From the NCBI RefSeq assembly GCF_016863175.1, contig NZ_BOOJ01000033.1:1-64000 (forward strand): a DNA stretch of 64,000 nt, written 5' to 3'. Below, one piece after another: positions 1 to 7,528 of this stretch (positions are counted from its first letter, which is position 1; each line of letters opens with the position of its first letter). Under the pieces are notes generated by a model. The model saw nothing but the letters and a program-made list of their open reading frames with translations. It ran no database searches and was not told the DNA's origin. A program made the position numbers and the translations under genes. The stretch is from Paraplanobispora siamensis (GTDB taxonomy: Bacteria; Actinomycetota; Actinomycetes; Streptosporangiales; Streptosporangiaceae).

Positions 1-26
1 TCGAACGCAATCATCTTCGGTGTCAT
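1..26 (-). CDS. groEL: GroEL chaperonin, first codons only (runs off the left edge)
   Basis: Reading leftward from an ATG at 26-24 gives MTPKMIAFD before the window ends. This matches the N-terminus of actinobacterial GroEL, which usually reads M-x-K-x-IAFDEEAR. An AGGAG ribosome site lies about 6 nt before the ATG, and a CIRCE operator lies 111 nt upstream. The window shows nothing beyond the ninth residue, so identification rests on this short match plus the CIRCE element. The upstream space carries no groES, so this would be a stand-alone groEL copy. Confidence 0.8.
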
Positions 27-136
27 TGCTGCTCCTGCTCGTGATGGGCGTTGCGGGGCGGCGCCCGCGACGGACGGCCCGCCGGCGGACGGGTGGGTCG
101 CCGGCGGACCTCGCCGCCCCGGCGCACGCCGTACGG

Positions 137-163
137 TTGGCACTCTCCAGGTGTGAGTGCCAG
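137..163 (-). promoter_or_regulatory. CIRCE element (HrcA operator)
   Basis: TTGGCACTC, nine bases, GAGTGCCAG: a near-perfect 9-9-9 inverted repeat matching the CIRCE consensus, with the G/C variant at the fourth base seen in high-GC bacteria. It sits between the leftward groEL start and the rightward TetR gene and is almost certainly the HrcA heat-shock operator of groEL. Confidence 0.9.
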
Positions 164-189
164 GCGTCTCGTCGCACTCTACCCATAAC

Positions 190-222
190 TTGCGTGTCAC
201 GCATATAGTGCGTGGTTCGCAA
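190..222 (+). promoter_or_regulatory. Dyad operator before the TetR gene
   Basis: TTGCGTGTCACGCA, five bases (TATAG), TGCGTGGTTCGCAA. The two 14-base arms are inverted copies with two mismatches. It ends 19 bases before the TetR start and covers the likely -10 region, so it is probably the autoregulatory operator. It could also affect groEL, which is divergent. Confidence 0.7.
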
Positions 223-241
223 TATTCGGTAGAGTCGGCCC

Positions 242-847
242 ATGGACGAGGACGCTATGGATCTGCGATCGCGCAACAGGCAGGCCACCCGGGAGGCGAT
301 CGGTCACGCCGCGTTGCGCCTGGCCATCGAGCGGGGCCCGCACGGGCTGGCCCTGGTGCGCGTCAACGACATCGCCGAGGCCGCGGGGGTCTCGTCGCGC
401 ACCTACAACAACTACTTCTCCAGCAGGGCGGAGGCGATCTGCGCCTTCCAGGCCGACCAGTCCAGGCGTGCGGGCCGGGCGCTGCGCTCCAGGCCCGCCG
501 GCGAGCCGCTCGGCCAGGCCGTCATCGCGGCCATGATCGAGCTCTACGCCGACCCCGAACCCGACAGGGCCGGCCTGAGCATGATCATGTCGACGCCCGA
601 GCTGGAGGGTGAGGCGCTGAAGGCGTTCACCATGGCCGAGGGTCCGCTCGCGGAGGCGATCGCGGCGCGCACCGGCACCGACCCCGCGCGCGATCTGTTC
701 CCCGCCGTCACGGCCGCCGCGGTCGCCGGCGCCGTCCGCGTGGCGGGACGCCGCTGGCTCGAACCCGGCACCGCCGACTCCTTCGCCGCCGTCCTGCGCC
801 GCGCCCTGTCCTGCGTCTTCCCCGAGGGGTTGTCAGGTGAAGCCTGA
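242..847 (+). CDS. TetR family transcriptional regulator
   Basis: 201-residue one-component repressor. The N-terminal TetR DNA-binding domain (about residues 10-60) reads RQATREAIGHAALRLA followed by the HTH DIAEAAGVSSRTYNNYF. The C-terminal ligand domain is all-helical and has no ligand signature I can name. The ATG at 242 is used here. A second ATG at 257 has a better spaced GAGGA and would remove five residues. A strong dyad just upstream suggests autoregulation. The stop codon lies inside the first of two GTCAGG-N5-CCTGAC repeats that precede the next gene. The target gene is not obvious; the neighbours are groEL on the left and a ClpX-type zinc-finger protein on the right. Confidence 0.88.
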   Translation: MDEDAMDLRSRNRQATREAIGHAALRLAIERGPHGLALVRVNDIAEAAGVSSRTYNNYFSSRAEAICAFQADQSRRAGRALRSRPAGEPLGQAVIAAMIELYADPEPDRAGLSMIMSTPELEGEALKAFTMAEGPLAEAIAARTGTDPARDLFPAVTAAAVAGAVRVAGRRWLEPGTADSFAAVLRRALSCVFPEGLSGEA

Positions 848-886
848 CGGGTTACGGTGCGATCACTCCGTCAGGATGAGCCTGAC
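830..886 (+). promoter_or_regulatory. Promoter with two identical dyads before the zinc-finger gene
   Basis: GTCAGG-N5-CCTGAC occurs twice, at 832-848 and 870-886. A good sigma-70 promoter overlaps the first copy: TTGTCA at 830-835, a 17-bp spacer, TACGGT at 853-858. The second copy would fall just downstream of the start point. This two-operator layout implies a repressor acting on the gene starting at 910; its identity is unknown, but the adjacent TetR protein is a candidate. Confidence 0.6.
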
Positions 887-909
887 AATCGCCGATTCGG
901 GAGGATCGC

Positions 910-1281
910 ATGCCCGCACCGTCGCTGGCCGATGAGCGGATCCGCTGCTCGTTCTGTGCGAAGTCGAAGACCGAGGTGAAGAAGGTGGTCGCCGGTCCCG
1001 GGGTCTACATCTGCAACGAGTGCGTGCAGTTGTGCAACACCATCATCGAGGGGGAGGCCGAGTCCCCGAAGGAGGCCGAGATCCCCTGGCCCGACATCAT
1101 GACCGACGAGCAGATCCTCGACCTGCTGCCGCGCGTGGCCGCCGTGAGCGCGCAGGTCGACGCCAGCCTGCAGGTCTGGGTGGACCGGCTGCGCGACCGG
1201 GGGGTCACCTGGGCCAGGATCGGCGCCGCCCTGGGCATGGCGCGCCAGTCGGCCTGGGAGAGGTTCTCCGGCGAAGAGTGA
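910..1281 (+). CDS. ClpX-type C4 zinc-finger protein with C-terminal HTH
   Basis: 123 residues. Residues 12-40 form the zinc-binding domain found at the N-terminus of ClpX: CSFC, then 18 residues, then CNEC, with the usual [14 protein letters not shown] context. There is no AAA+ ATPase domain, so this is not ClpX. Residues 60-120 look helical and end in [23 protein letters not shown], an HTH-like segment. In ClpX this zinc domain binds substrates and adaptors. A free copy joined to a DNA-binding helix pair may act as a small regulator or adaptor; that role is inference. GGGAGGA precedes the ATG. Confidence 0.8.
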   Translation: MPAPSLADERIRCSFCAKSKTEVKKVVAGPGVYICNECVQLCNTIIEGEAESPKEAEIPWPDIMTDEQILDLLPRVAAVSAQVDASLQVWVDRLRDRGVTWARIGAALGMARQSAWERFSGEE

Positions 1282-1376
1282 CGGGATGACAGGACCGCCG
1301 GCCGGAACGGGGAGAGATCGTCAGAGGACTGTGCAGATCCGTGAGCGGGCTCCGCGGGCGGGTTATGGTTCGGGCC

Positions 1377-1679
1377 ATGGGTCAGACCGCACTCCTCGCC
1401 TTCCTCTCCGGGCTCCTCGGCGCGAACAGCGTCCCGCACTTTGTGAAGGGGAGCACCAGGGAGAGGCACCCCACCGTCTTCGGTGACTCTCCTGTGGTCA
1501 ACCTCCTCGCCGGATGGGCCGGTCTGGTGCTCACCGTCTTGTGCGTCCGGTGGGCGCACGTCGAACGCGCGTCGGGCTGGGCGCTGGTGGCCGGGGCACT
1601 CGGTGTTCTCCTCATGGGTCTCTTCCACGCGCGATGGGGCGCCTTCGGGCGCGGGCGGCCGGTCGGGGAGCCCGCTTAG
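1377..1679 (+). CDS. Small integral membrane protein, function unknown
   Basis: About 100 residues from the ATG at 1377; a GTG at 1341 and an ATG at 1365 are in frame but would add an Arg-rich tail. Three hydrophobic segments are visible: TALLAFLSGLLGANSV near the start, VVNLLAGWAGLVLTVLCV in the middle and WALVAGALGVLLMGLF near the end. The motif NSVPHFVKG between the first and second segments is the most distinctive part. I do not recognise a family function. Confidence 0.7.
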   Translation: MGQTALLAFLSGLLGANSVPHFVKGSTRERHPTVFGDSPVVNLLAGWAGLVLTVLCVRWAHVERASGWALVAGALGVLLMGLFHARWGAFGRGRPVGEPA

Positions 1680-1705
1680 CGATCCGCCCGCGGAAGGACC
1701 CGCCG

Positions 1706-2866
1706 TCAGCCCGGGCGCCAGATCGACCAGCCGGGCTCGGCGGAGGAGCTCGGGTCCGCCGGTGCGACGGCCCGGCAGGCGAGGAAGCGTCCGGAGGGCG
1801 ACAGCCTCGCGCTCTGGAAGCCCGTCAGAGGTTCGGTGAGCGGCACGCCGGTGGCGAGGTCCCACACCTGCACGCCGTCCTCGGACTCGGTGGCCGCGTG
1901 CCGGCGGCCGGTGCTCGGCGTCAGCTGTCCCACGAAGCCGTCCGCGGGGACGACGCCGACGACCTCCAGCGAGGGAAGCGCGTACCGGACGAGGGCCCGG
2001 CGGAACGCGACCACGCACGTCCCGCCGCCGCCCGCCACGGCGAGCCCGACCGGCCAGCCCCATTCCTCGAAGTCGGCGTACGGTGCCCCGAGCGCCCGGG
2101 GACGCGTTCCCCGTGCCGGGGACACGACGGAGAGACTCCACCGGTCGCCGTCGAAGTGATACAGCAGAAGCCGCCCCGACGGCGTCCACCCCCAGACCTC
2201 GGCCTCATAGTCCGCCCACGGGCCCGTCCGGCGCCCGGTCCAGGGGAGGTCCACGACGCGCACGCCGTCGACGCCGACCGCCAGCCGGGTCCCGTCCGGG
2301 GACCAGGAGGGATCGGGATCGGACACGGTCGCGGAGCCGGTCAGCAGCGGCAGCCAGGACCCGGCGCCCGTCCGCCCGGCCAGGCACCAGTGGCCGCCGC
2401 AGTCGGCCCGCACCACCGTCGCCGCCGGACCGCGGTGCCATGACACCTGCCGGGGGACGACGTCGAGGTGGGGGCCGGCCCACGGGAACGCCCGCCGTAC
2501 CGCGATGCCGATCGCGTCGCCTCCGCCGGGAAGCTCCGAGAACCGGCCGGAGGGCTCGCCCGGGGATTTCGGGAAACCGCCGGAGGGCTCCGGGAAATCA
2601 CCGGAGGGCTCGGAGGAACCGCTCGTCAGCCCCGCCCGCCACAGGCGCGCCTCGGCGTCCAGGACGAGGAGGTGCCCGTCGTCGGTGAAGACCACGTCGC
2701 GGACGCCGGGACCGAGATCGGCGATCTTCCGGAGCCCCGTGCGCGCGGCCTTCCGACCGGCCGTGCCGCTCAACGCCTCACCCCTCGGTCCGCCGGGATC
2801 CGGAGAGCGGGCGCGCGGTACCGCAGCGGTGCCATCGGGCGCGCGGCGCCACAGAGTCCGGTGCAT
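1706..2866 (-). CDS. WD40/beta-propeller-like protein
   Basis: About 386 residues from the ATG at 2866. A TTG at 2773 preceded by a GAGGGGTGAG stretch is an alternative start. The protein has repeated beta-propeller features: VRDVVFTDDGHLLVLDAEARLW, DPSWSPDGTRLAV, VWGWTPSGRLLLYHF, GVQVWDLATG and ARLSPSGRFLAC. These resemble degenerate WD40 or TolB-like blades. A Ser/Gly/Pro/Glu tract with repeated SGDFPEPSGGFPKSPGEPSG-type units lies near residue 70. It is convergent with the membrane-protein gene. Such proteins usually scaffold protein contacts; no specific role can be inferred. Confidence 0.7.
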   Translation of the reverse strand: MHRTLWRRAPDGTAAVPRARSPDPGGPRGEALSGTAGRKAARTGLRKIADLGPGVRDVVFTDDGHLLVLDAEARLWRAGLTSGSSEPSGDFPEPSGGFPKSPGEPSGRFSELPGGGDAIGIAVRRAFPWAGPHLDVVPRQVSWHRGPAATVVRADCGGHWCLAGRTGAGSWLPLLTGSATVSDPDPSWSPDGTRLAVGVDGVRVVDLPWTGRRTGPWADYEAEVWGWTPSGRLLLYHFDGDRWSLSVVSPARGTRPRALGAPYADFEEWGWPVGLAVAGGGGTCVVAFRRALVRYALPSLEVVGVVPADGFVGQLTPSTGRRHAATESEDGVQVWDLATGVPLTEPLTGFQSARLSPSGRFLACRAVAPADPSSSAEPGWSIWRPG

Positions 2867-3090
2867 CCCATCCGGGACCTCCTGGAAGATACACGACCGC
2901 CGGTCCGCGGATCTTCCCCGGAGGGTGGAAGGCGGCCTATGGCGCTCAGCGGGGTCAGCGCGCTCACGAGTTGAGCCGGCGGCCCGCCGTACCCGTCGAT
3001 TCCGGCGGCCCCCACCGGGCGGGCGAGCGGCGGGGTTTCGCCGGGCGGGCAGAGGCGGTGGCCCTGTGCCGGACGGGTAGGAAGCGGCGC

Positions 3091-3471
3091 ATGCATCGAA
3101 GCCGCGTTTACGCCCTGCTGATCGACACCCCCGAAGCCGACGCCGCCGACGCGGTGGCCTTCTGGTCCGCCGCACTCGGAGTCCCCGCCGAGCCCGATTC
3201 CTCGCATCCGCAGTTCACCTCGCTGCACGGGGCCCTGCCCGGAATCGTCACCGCCGTCCAGTCGGTCGACGACGCGCCCCGGTTCCACCTCGACATCGAG
3301 ACCGACGACGTCGAGGCCGAGACCGCGCGGCTGATCGCCCTCGGCGCCAAGCAGATAGCGCGGTGGCTGGGATGCCACGTGCTGCGCGTGCCCGGCGGGC
3401 ATCTGGTCTGCGTCCTTCCCGTGGAGAGCGATCCGGAGCTCTTCGCGGCCGAGGCCAGGGTCTGGCCGTAA
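3091..3471 (+). CDS. VOC (glyoxalase/bleomycin resistance) family protein
   Basis: 126 residues starting at ATG 3091. The N-terminus RVYALLIDTPEADAADAVAFWSAALG is the first beta-alpha unit of a vicinal-oxygen-chelate domain. The second unit has RFHLDIETDDVEAETARLIALGA, and the end LRVPGGHLVCVLPVES fits the last strand. Members include glyoxalase I, extradiol dioxygenases and drug-binding proteins; the specific substrate cannot be told. The gene end is duplicated in a tandem repeat. Confidence 0.85.
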   Translation: MHRSRVYALLIDTPEADAADAVAFWSAALGVPAEPDSSHPQFTSLHGALPGIVTAVQSVDDAPRFHLDIETDDVEAETARLIALGAKQIARWLGCHVLRVPGGHLVCVLPVESDPELFAAEARVWP

Positions 3472-3550
3472 GCCTCACCCGCCCGGACAGGGGCTGGCCG
3501 TAAGCCTCACCCGCCCGGACAGGGGCTGGCCGTGAGCCTCACCCACCCGG
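3463..3550. repeat. 32-bp tandem repeat spanning the VOC stop codon
   Basis: Units at 3463-3494 and 3495-3526 are identical, followed by a partial, slightly diverged copy to about 3550. Each unit contains the last codons TGG CCG and the stop region of the VOC gene, so the 3' end of the gene has been copied downstream. Confidence 0.9.
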
Positions 3551-3582
3551 ACTCCGCCCTCGGCCCGGGGCGCGCGCCGTAC

Positions 3583-4002
3583 TCAGCGGATGCCGGAGTC
3601 CGGGTGGGCGGCGTCCCACGCGCGCCGGGAGGCGGCGATGCCCTCGCGGTGGGCGGCCGACCAGTCGGCCAGGGCCTTGACCAGGTGGGTGAGGCTGTGG
3701 CCGGTGGGCGTCAGCTCGTACTCCACCTGCGGGGGAACCGTGGGGTACACCGTCCTGTTCACCAGGCCGTCGCGTTCCAGGCGGCGGACGGTCAGGGTGA
3801 GCATGCGCTGGGAGATGCCGGGCACCGACCGCTGGAGCTGCCGGAACCGGCGCACTCCCTGGGCCAGCTCGACGATCACCAGGACCGACCACTTGTCCCC
3901 GATCCTGTCCAGCACCTCGCGGATGCCGCAGTCCTCGTGCTCACCGCCGCAGGAGACGACCGGTTCCGCGGACGCGGTTACCTGCGTGTGCCCCACCGAC
4001 AT
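3583..4002 (-). CDS. HxlR family transcriptional regulator
   Basis: 139 residues. The core reads [20 protein letters not shown], then [30 protein letters not shown] and a wing with [12 protein letters not shown], the standard HxlR/MarR-like winged helix. Cys residues at about 18 and 25 precede the domain; the latter sits where YodB/QorR-type members carry a redox-sensing Cys. It is divergent from an NmrA-type quinone/NADPH-binding protein, an arrangement known for redox-responsive HxlR repressors. The intergenic dyad is the probable operator. ATG start with AGGAGG nearby. Confidence 0.92.
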   Translation of the reverse strand: MSVGHTQVTASAEPVVSCGGEHEDCGIREVLDRIGDKWSVLVIVELAQGVRRFRQLQRSVPGISQRMLTLTVRRLERDGLVNRTVYPTVPPQVEYELTPTGHSLTHLVKALADWSAAHREGIAASRRAWDAAHPDSGIR

Positions 4003-4045
4003 CGAAGTGCCTCCTTACGGGATCCGTCCCGGTTCTTGATGATGA

Positions 4046-4061
4046 TCTCAGTTACCTGAGA
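4046..4061. promoter_or_regulatory. Candidate HxlR operator
   Basis: TCTCAG-TTAC-CTGAGA, a dyad with perfect 6-bp arms in the gap between the divergent HxlR and NmrA genes, placed so that it could control both. Confidence 0.6.
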
Positions 4062-4086
4062 GAACCACATGATCGGGGGAATCCTC

Positions 4087-4965
4087 ATGATCCTCGTCAC
4101 CGGCGCGTCGGGCGCCCTGGGGCGGCTCGTCATCGACCACCTGGCCGGGAGCCCGGCCGCCCGGCTCGCGGAGGCGCCGGGTGACCGGCTCGTCGTCGCC
4201 GGGACCAGGAACCCGGAGAGCGTCCCGGCGGGGGTGCCGGTGCGCCGCGTCGACTTCGACGATCCGGCCTCGCTGGCGGACGCCTTCGCGGGGGTGGACA
4301 GGCTCCTGCTCATCTCGGCGGGATACGGCGAGGACGACGAGGTCATCGCCCGGCACGGCGCCGCGATCGACGCGGCGGAGAAGGCCGGGGTGGGGCACAT
4401 CGTCTACACGAGCCTCAGCGCCGACGGCGACCACCTGACCTACGCGCCGGCCCACCGCTGGACCGAACGCAGGCTCCGGTCCGGTACGGCGCGCTGGACG
4501 ATCCTGCGCAACGGCCTCTACGCCGAACTGCTCGCCACGCTGACCCCCGTCGAGGACGGCCGGATCACCGCGCCCCTGGGACAGGGGCGGCTGGCCGCGG
4601 TCGCCAGGAGGGACCTCGCCGAGGCCGCCGCGCGAGTGGTCGCCGACGCCGCGGCGCACGAGGGCCGGACCTACGAGCTGGTCGGTGAGGAGGCCGTCGG
4701 CGGGGCGGACCTCGCGGTGCTGTACTCCCGGATCACCGGGGCCGCCGTCTCCTACGGGCCCGGCACCCTGGCCCGGACCCGCGAGGCCTTCACCGCCCTG
4801 GGCCTGGCTCCCTTCCAGGTCCCGATGCTGGTGAGCACGTACTCCGCCATCGCGGGCGGATTCCTCGGGCGGACCGGCGGTGACCTGCGCACCCTCCTCG
4901 GCCGGGCCCCGCGCTCCGCCCTGGAGGTCATCGCCGAGACGGTTCAGGCCGGCTCCCCGGCCTGA
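4087..4965 (+). CDS. NmrA-like NAD(P)-binding protein
   Basis: 292 residues from ATG 4087, chosen because GGGGGAA lies six bases before it; an ATG at 4069 lacks this. The N-terminus MILVTGASGALGRLV is a Rossmann GxxGxxG motif. The body matches the NmrA/QorB group of atypical short-chain dehydrogenases: DFDDPASLADAFAGVDRLLLIS, then YTSLSADGDHLTYAPAH and WTILRNGLYAELL. Members act as NADPH-dependent quinone reductases or redox sensors. The catalytic YxxxK of classical SDRs is absent, as is usual here. It is divergent from its likely HxlR repressor. Confidence 0.88.
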   Translation: MILVTGASGALGRLVIDHLAGSPAARLAEAPGDRLVVAGTRNPESVPAGVPVRRVDFDDPASLADAFAGVDRLLLISAGYGEDDEVIARHGAAIDAAEKAGVGHIVYTSLSADGDHLTYAPAHRWTERRLRSGTARWTILRNGLYAELLATLTPVEDGRITAPLGQGRLAAVARRDLAEAAARVVADAAAHEGRTYELVGEEAVGGADLAVLYSRITGAAVSYGPGTLARTREAFTALGLAPFQVPMLVSTYSAIAGGFLGRTGGDLRTLLGRAPRSALEVIAETVQAGSPA

Positions 4966-5025
4966 CCCATCCCCGGCTCAGGCCGCAGGAGACTCTCCGG
5001 CCTGACCCATCCCCGGTTCAGGCCG
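4958..5025. terminator. Two tandem hairpins between convergent genes
   Basis: CGGCCTGA pairs with TCAGGCCG at 4958-4985, and a near copy follows at 4998-5025. The two copies form a tandem repeat of about 40 bp. The first contains the stop codon of the NmrA gene and the second contains the stop codon of the universal stress gene on the other strand. They can serve as a bidirectional terminator, although no U-tract follows. Confidence 0.55.
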
Positions 5026-5524
5026 GAGGAGTCTCCCGCGGCGCGTGGTGCCCCGGCGCCCCGTGCGGGAGGCGCACGATCAGCACCTCGCAGTCCGCCC
5101 GGCGCACCACCTCGGCGGCGACGGTGCCCAGCAGCCGGTCGGCGATGCCGGGGTCGCGCAACGCCCCGACGACGAGGAGGTCGGCGGCCCTGTCCCTGAC
5201 GGTGGACAGCAGCGTGCTCGCCGGATCGCCGTCGGCCATCAGCGCCGCCGCGATGGTCGCGCCCTGTTCCCGGGCCAGGGCCACGGCCGAGGCGACGGCC
5301 GCGCTGGCGGTGTCGCGCCCCGGGACCCGGCCGACGCGCGAGTCGCCCAGGGTGGCGACGTTGCGCGCCTCCTGCCGGCGGGAGAGCTCGGCGTAGGCGC
5401 AGACGATGACCAGGTCGGCGTCGGCCCGGGCGGCCAGCCACGCGGCCCGGGTGACGGTCGGGGCGGCCAGCGGAGAGCCGTCGGTGCCCACGACGATCGT
5501 GCGGTAGTCGGGTGCCTTGCCCAT
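5018..5524 (-). CDS. Universal stress protein (UspA family)
   Basis: 168 residues. The N-terminus RTIVVGTDGSPLAAPTVTRAAWLAARADADLVIVCAY is a typical UspA strand-helix unit. Near the C-terminus LLVVGALRDPGIADRLLGTVAAEVVRRADCEVLIV matches the nucleotide-binding G-x2-G-x9-G(S/T) region, slightly altered. It is the third gene of a minus-strand operon, 13 bp after the MFS transporter. Likely a cytoplasmic stress-related nucleotide-binding protein. Confidence 0.92.
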   Translation of the reverse strand: MGKAPDYRTIVVGTDGSPLAAPTVTRAAWLAARADADLVIVCAYAELSRRQEARNVATLGDSRVGRVPGRDTASAAVASAVALAREQGATIAAALMADGDPASTLLSTVRDRAADLLVVGALRDPGIADRLLGTVAAEVVRRADCEVLIVRLPHGAPGHHAPRETPPA

Positions 5525-5537
5525 CGGTCCACCTCCC

Positions 5538-6914
5538 TCAGTGCGCGCCCGCGGGCATCTGCATGACGTCGTCGACGTCGCGGACGATGGGCGGCTCCTT
5601 GATCCATGTCATGGTGAGGGCGGCCACGGCGAGCAGGATCCCGGCGAACATGATCGCGTTGGTCGGGTCGGCGCCGAGGACGTTCTCGTAGATCCAGCCG
5701 AAGGTCAGCGTCTGGATGAGCATCGGAATGACGATCATCATGTTGATGATCCCCATGTACACGCCGTAGCGCGTGGACGGGATCATCCGCACGGCCATGA
5801 TGTACGGCACGCCCATGATCGAGGCCCAGGCGATGCCGAGGCCGATGATCGGGATGAAGAGCAGGTACTGGTTGGTCAGGTTGGCGAAGACCACCAGCCC
5901 GACCGCGGCGCACAGCAGGCAGAAGATGTGCACCCACTTGGCCCCGCGCCTGCGGGCCAGGGCCACCAGCGGGAAGGCGACGCAGAAGGTGACGATGTTG
6001 TACCAGCCGTTGACGAGCCCGGTCCAGGAGACGGCGTCGGCGTACCGGGGGTCGTCGGGGCCCACGCCGTAGACGGACTCGGCGATGGAGAGCGAGACGT
6101 ACTGCCAGTAGCAGACCATCGCGTACCACTGGAAGAGGTACACCAGCGCGAGCTTGCGCAGTTCCCCGGGCATCTCGGCGATCGCGTCCCAGATCTCCCG
6201 CAGCGCGGCGATGAAACCGCCCTTCCTGGCCCGCAGAGCCGCCAGTTCCTCCTCGCTCGGGGGGATCTCCGGAGTGGTGAGGATCGACACCAGGACGGTG
6301 CCGATGGAGCACACGGCGCCCAGCATGAAGGAGCCGACGACCCAGTAGGGGATGCCGGCCGAGGTCGCCCCGGTGATGAGGTTCTGGAAGACGAACAGCG
6401 AGATGTTGGCGAGGGTGATGCCGAACCCGGTGAAGAAGCTCTGCGCCAGGAAGCCCTTGGCCAGCTGCGACGGGGGCAGCTTGTCGGCGATGAAGGCGCG
6501 GTAGGGCTCCATGGCCGTGTTGTTGCTGGCGTCGAGGATCCACAGCAGCAGCACGGCCGTCCAGATGGCGGCCACGAACGGGAACAGGAACAGGCAGATG
6601 CTGCAGCCGATCGCGCCGATGAGGAAGTACGGCTTGCGACGGCCCCAGCGCGGGCTCCAGGTCCGGTCCGACAGCGCGCCGATGATCGGCTGGATGAGCA
6701 GTCCTGTGACGGGACCGGCCAGGTTCAGCAGCGGCAGGTCCTCGGGGGAGGCCCCGAGGAAGCTGTAGATGGGGTTCACCGCGGTCTGCTGCATGCCGAA
6801 GCTGTACTGGATGCCGAAGAACCCGAAGTTCATCAGCAGGATCTGCCGCATGGTCATCAGCGGCTTCTGCCGCACGATGGTGATGTGCGCGGTGGCGGGC
6901 TGCGTCGTCGTCAC
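5538..6914 (-). CDS. MFS transporter, SLC45/sugar-cation symporter-like
   Basis: 458 residues with about twelve membrane segments. Distinctive motifs are [23 protein letters not shown] near the start, [30 protein letters not shown] (the MFS loop 2-3 signature in the SLC45/GPH style) and [19 protein letters not shown]. These match bacterial relatives of sucrose/maltose SLC45 transporters, so a sugar-proton symporter is a fair guess. Its ATG overlaps the stop of the upstream SRPBCC gene by 4 bp, so both are translated as one unit. Confidence 0.85.
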   Translation of the reverse strand: MTTTQPATAHITIVRQKPLMTMRQILLMNFGFFGIQYSFGMQQTAVNPIYSFLGASPEDLPLLNLAGPVTGLLIQPIIGALSDRTWSPRWGRRKPYFLIGAIGCSICLFLFPFVAAIWTAVLLLWILDASNNTAMEPYRAFIADKLPPSQLAKGFLAQSFFTGFGITLANISLFVFQNLITGATSAGIPYWVVGSFMLGAVCSIGTVLVSILTTPEIPPSEEELAALRARKGGFIAALREIWDAIAEMPGELRKLALVYLFQWYAMVCYWQYVSLSIAESVYGVGPDDPRYADAVSWTGLVNGWYNIVTFCVAFPLVALARRRGAKWVHIFCLLCAAVGLVVFANLTNQYLLFIPIIGLGIAWASIMGVPYIMAVRMIPSTRYGVYMGIINMMIVIPMLIQTLTFGWIYENVLGADPTNAIMFAGILLAVAALTMTWIKEPPIVRDVDDVMQMPAGAH

Positions 6915-7390
6915 CGGGGCACCTCCCGTACCCGGCGCCTGGCCAGATAGGTCTCCAGGCGGTCGAGTTCGAGCTCCCAGCCCTTGCTGTGGTAACCGGC
7001 GACGGTCGGATCGTAGGGACCCTGGACGATGCGCACCAGAGTGCCGTCACGTCCCATCTTGGTGAACTCGACCCGCAGCTCCAGCGGGGCGTCGGGGTCG
7101 ATGCCCGGGTCGCCGGTGATGCGCTGCCGCGCGACGAAGACGTCGGGCTCGAAGTACTCGGTGAAGACCGCGTCGGTCGTCACCCGGGTGGTGGGGTCGT
7201 TGTCGCGGACCTTGACGTGGTGGTGGCGTCCCCCGAGCTTCAGCTCGGAGGTGACGGTCTCGGTCTCCACGTGCCAGCCGGGGCTGCCACGCCACTGGGC
7301 CAGCTCCTCCGGGACCGTCCAGGCCCGGAACACCTCCGGCCGGGGATAGTCGTACTGCCGCTCGACCACAACCATCACGTTGGCGGTCAT
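6911..7390 (-). CDS. SRPBCC/AHSA1-domain protein
   Basis: 159 residues from the ATG at 7390, preceded by GGAGGA. The sequence VERQYDYPRPEVFRAWTVPEELAQWRG and the terminal GYHSKGWELELDRLETYL are hallmarks of the Aha1-C-terminal/START-like fold. Such proteins bind hydrophobic ligands. It is first in the operon with the MFS transporter and the universal stress protein. AHSA1 genes are often paired with an ArsR repressor; none is present here. Confidence 0.85.
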   Translation of the reverse strand: MTANVMVVVERQYDYPRPEVFRAWTVPEELAQWRGSPGWHVETETVTSELKLGGRHHHVKVRDNDPTTRVTTDAVFTEYFEPDVFVARQRITGDPGIDPDAPLELRVEFTKMGRDGTLVRIVQGPYDPTVAGYHSKGWELELDRLETYLARRRVREVPR

Positions 7391-7528
7391 GGGTCCTCCA
7401 GCCCGGCAACGGCCGGCCGCGCGTCCTGTCTGGCCCCGCTGCCCTCCCCACACGATCCACCCGCTTGCTAAATCTGTCTAGCACGCAATTTTGCGGACAT
7501 ATCCACTGCTGGTTATCGGCGAGCAGCG

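Noticed and set aside
20-208. Short plus-strand frame at the left edge
   Set aside because: It overlaps the CIRCE element and TetR dyad and is Arg-rich; the region is the groEL/TetR control region.
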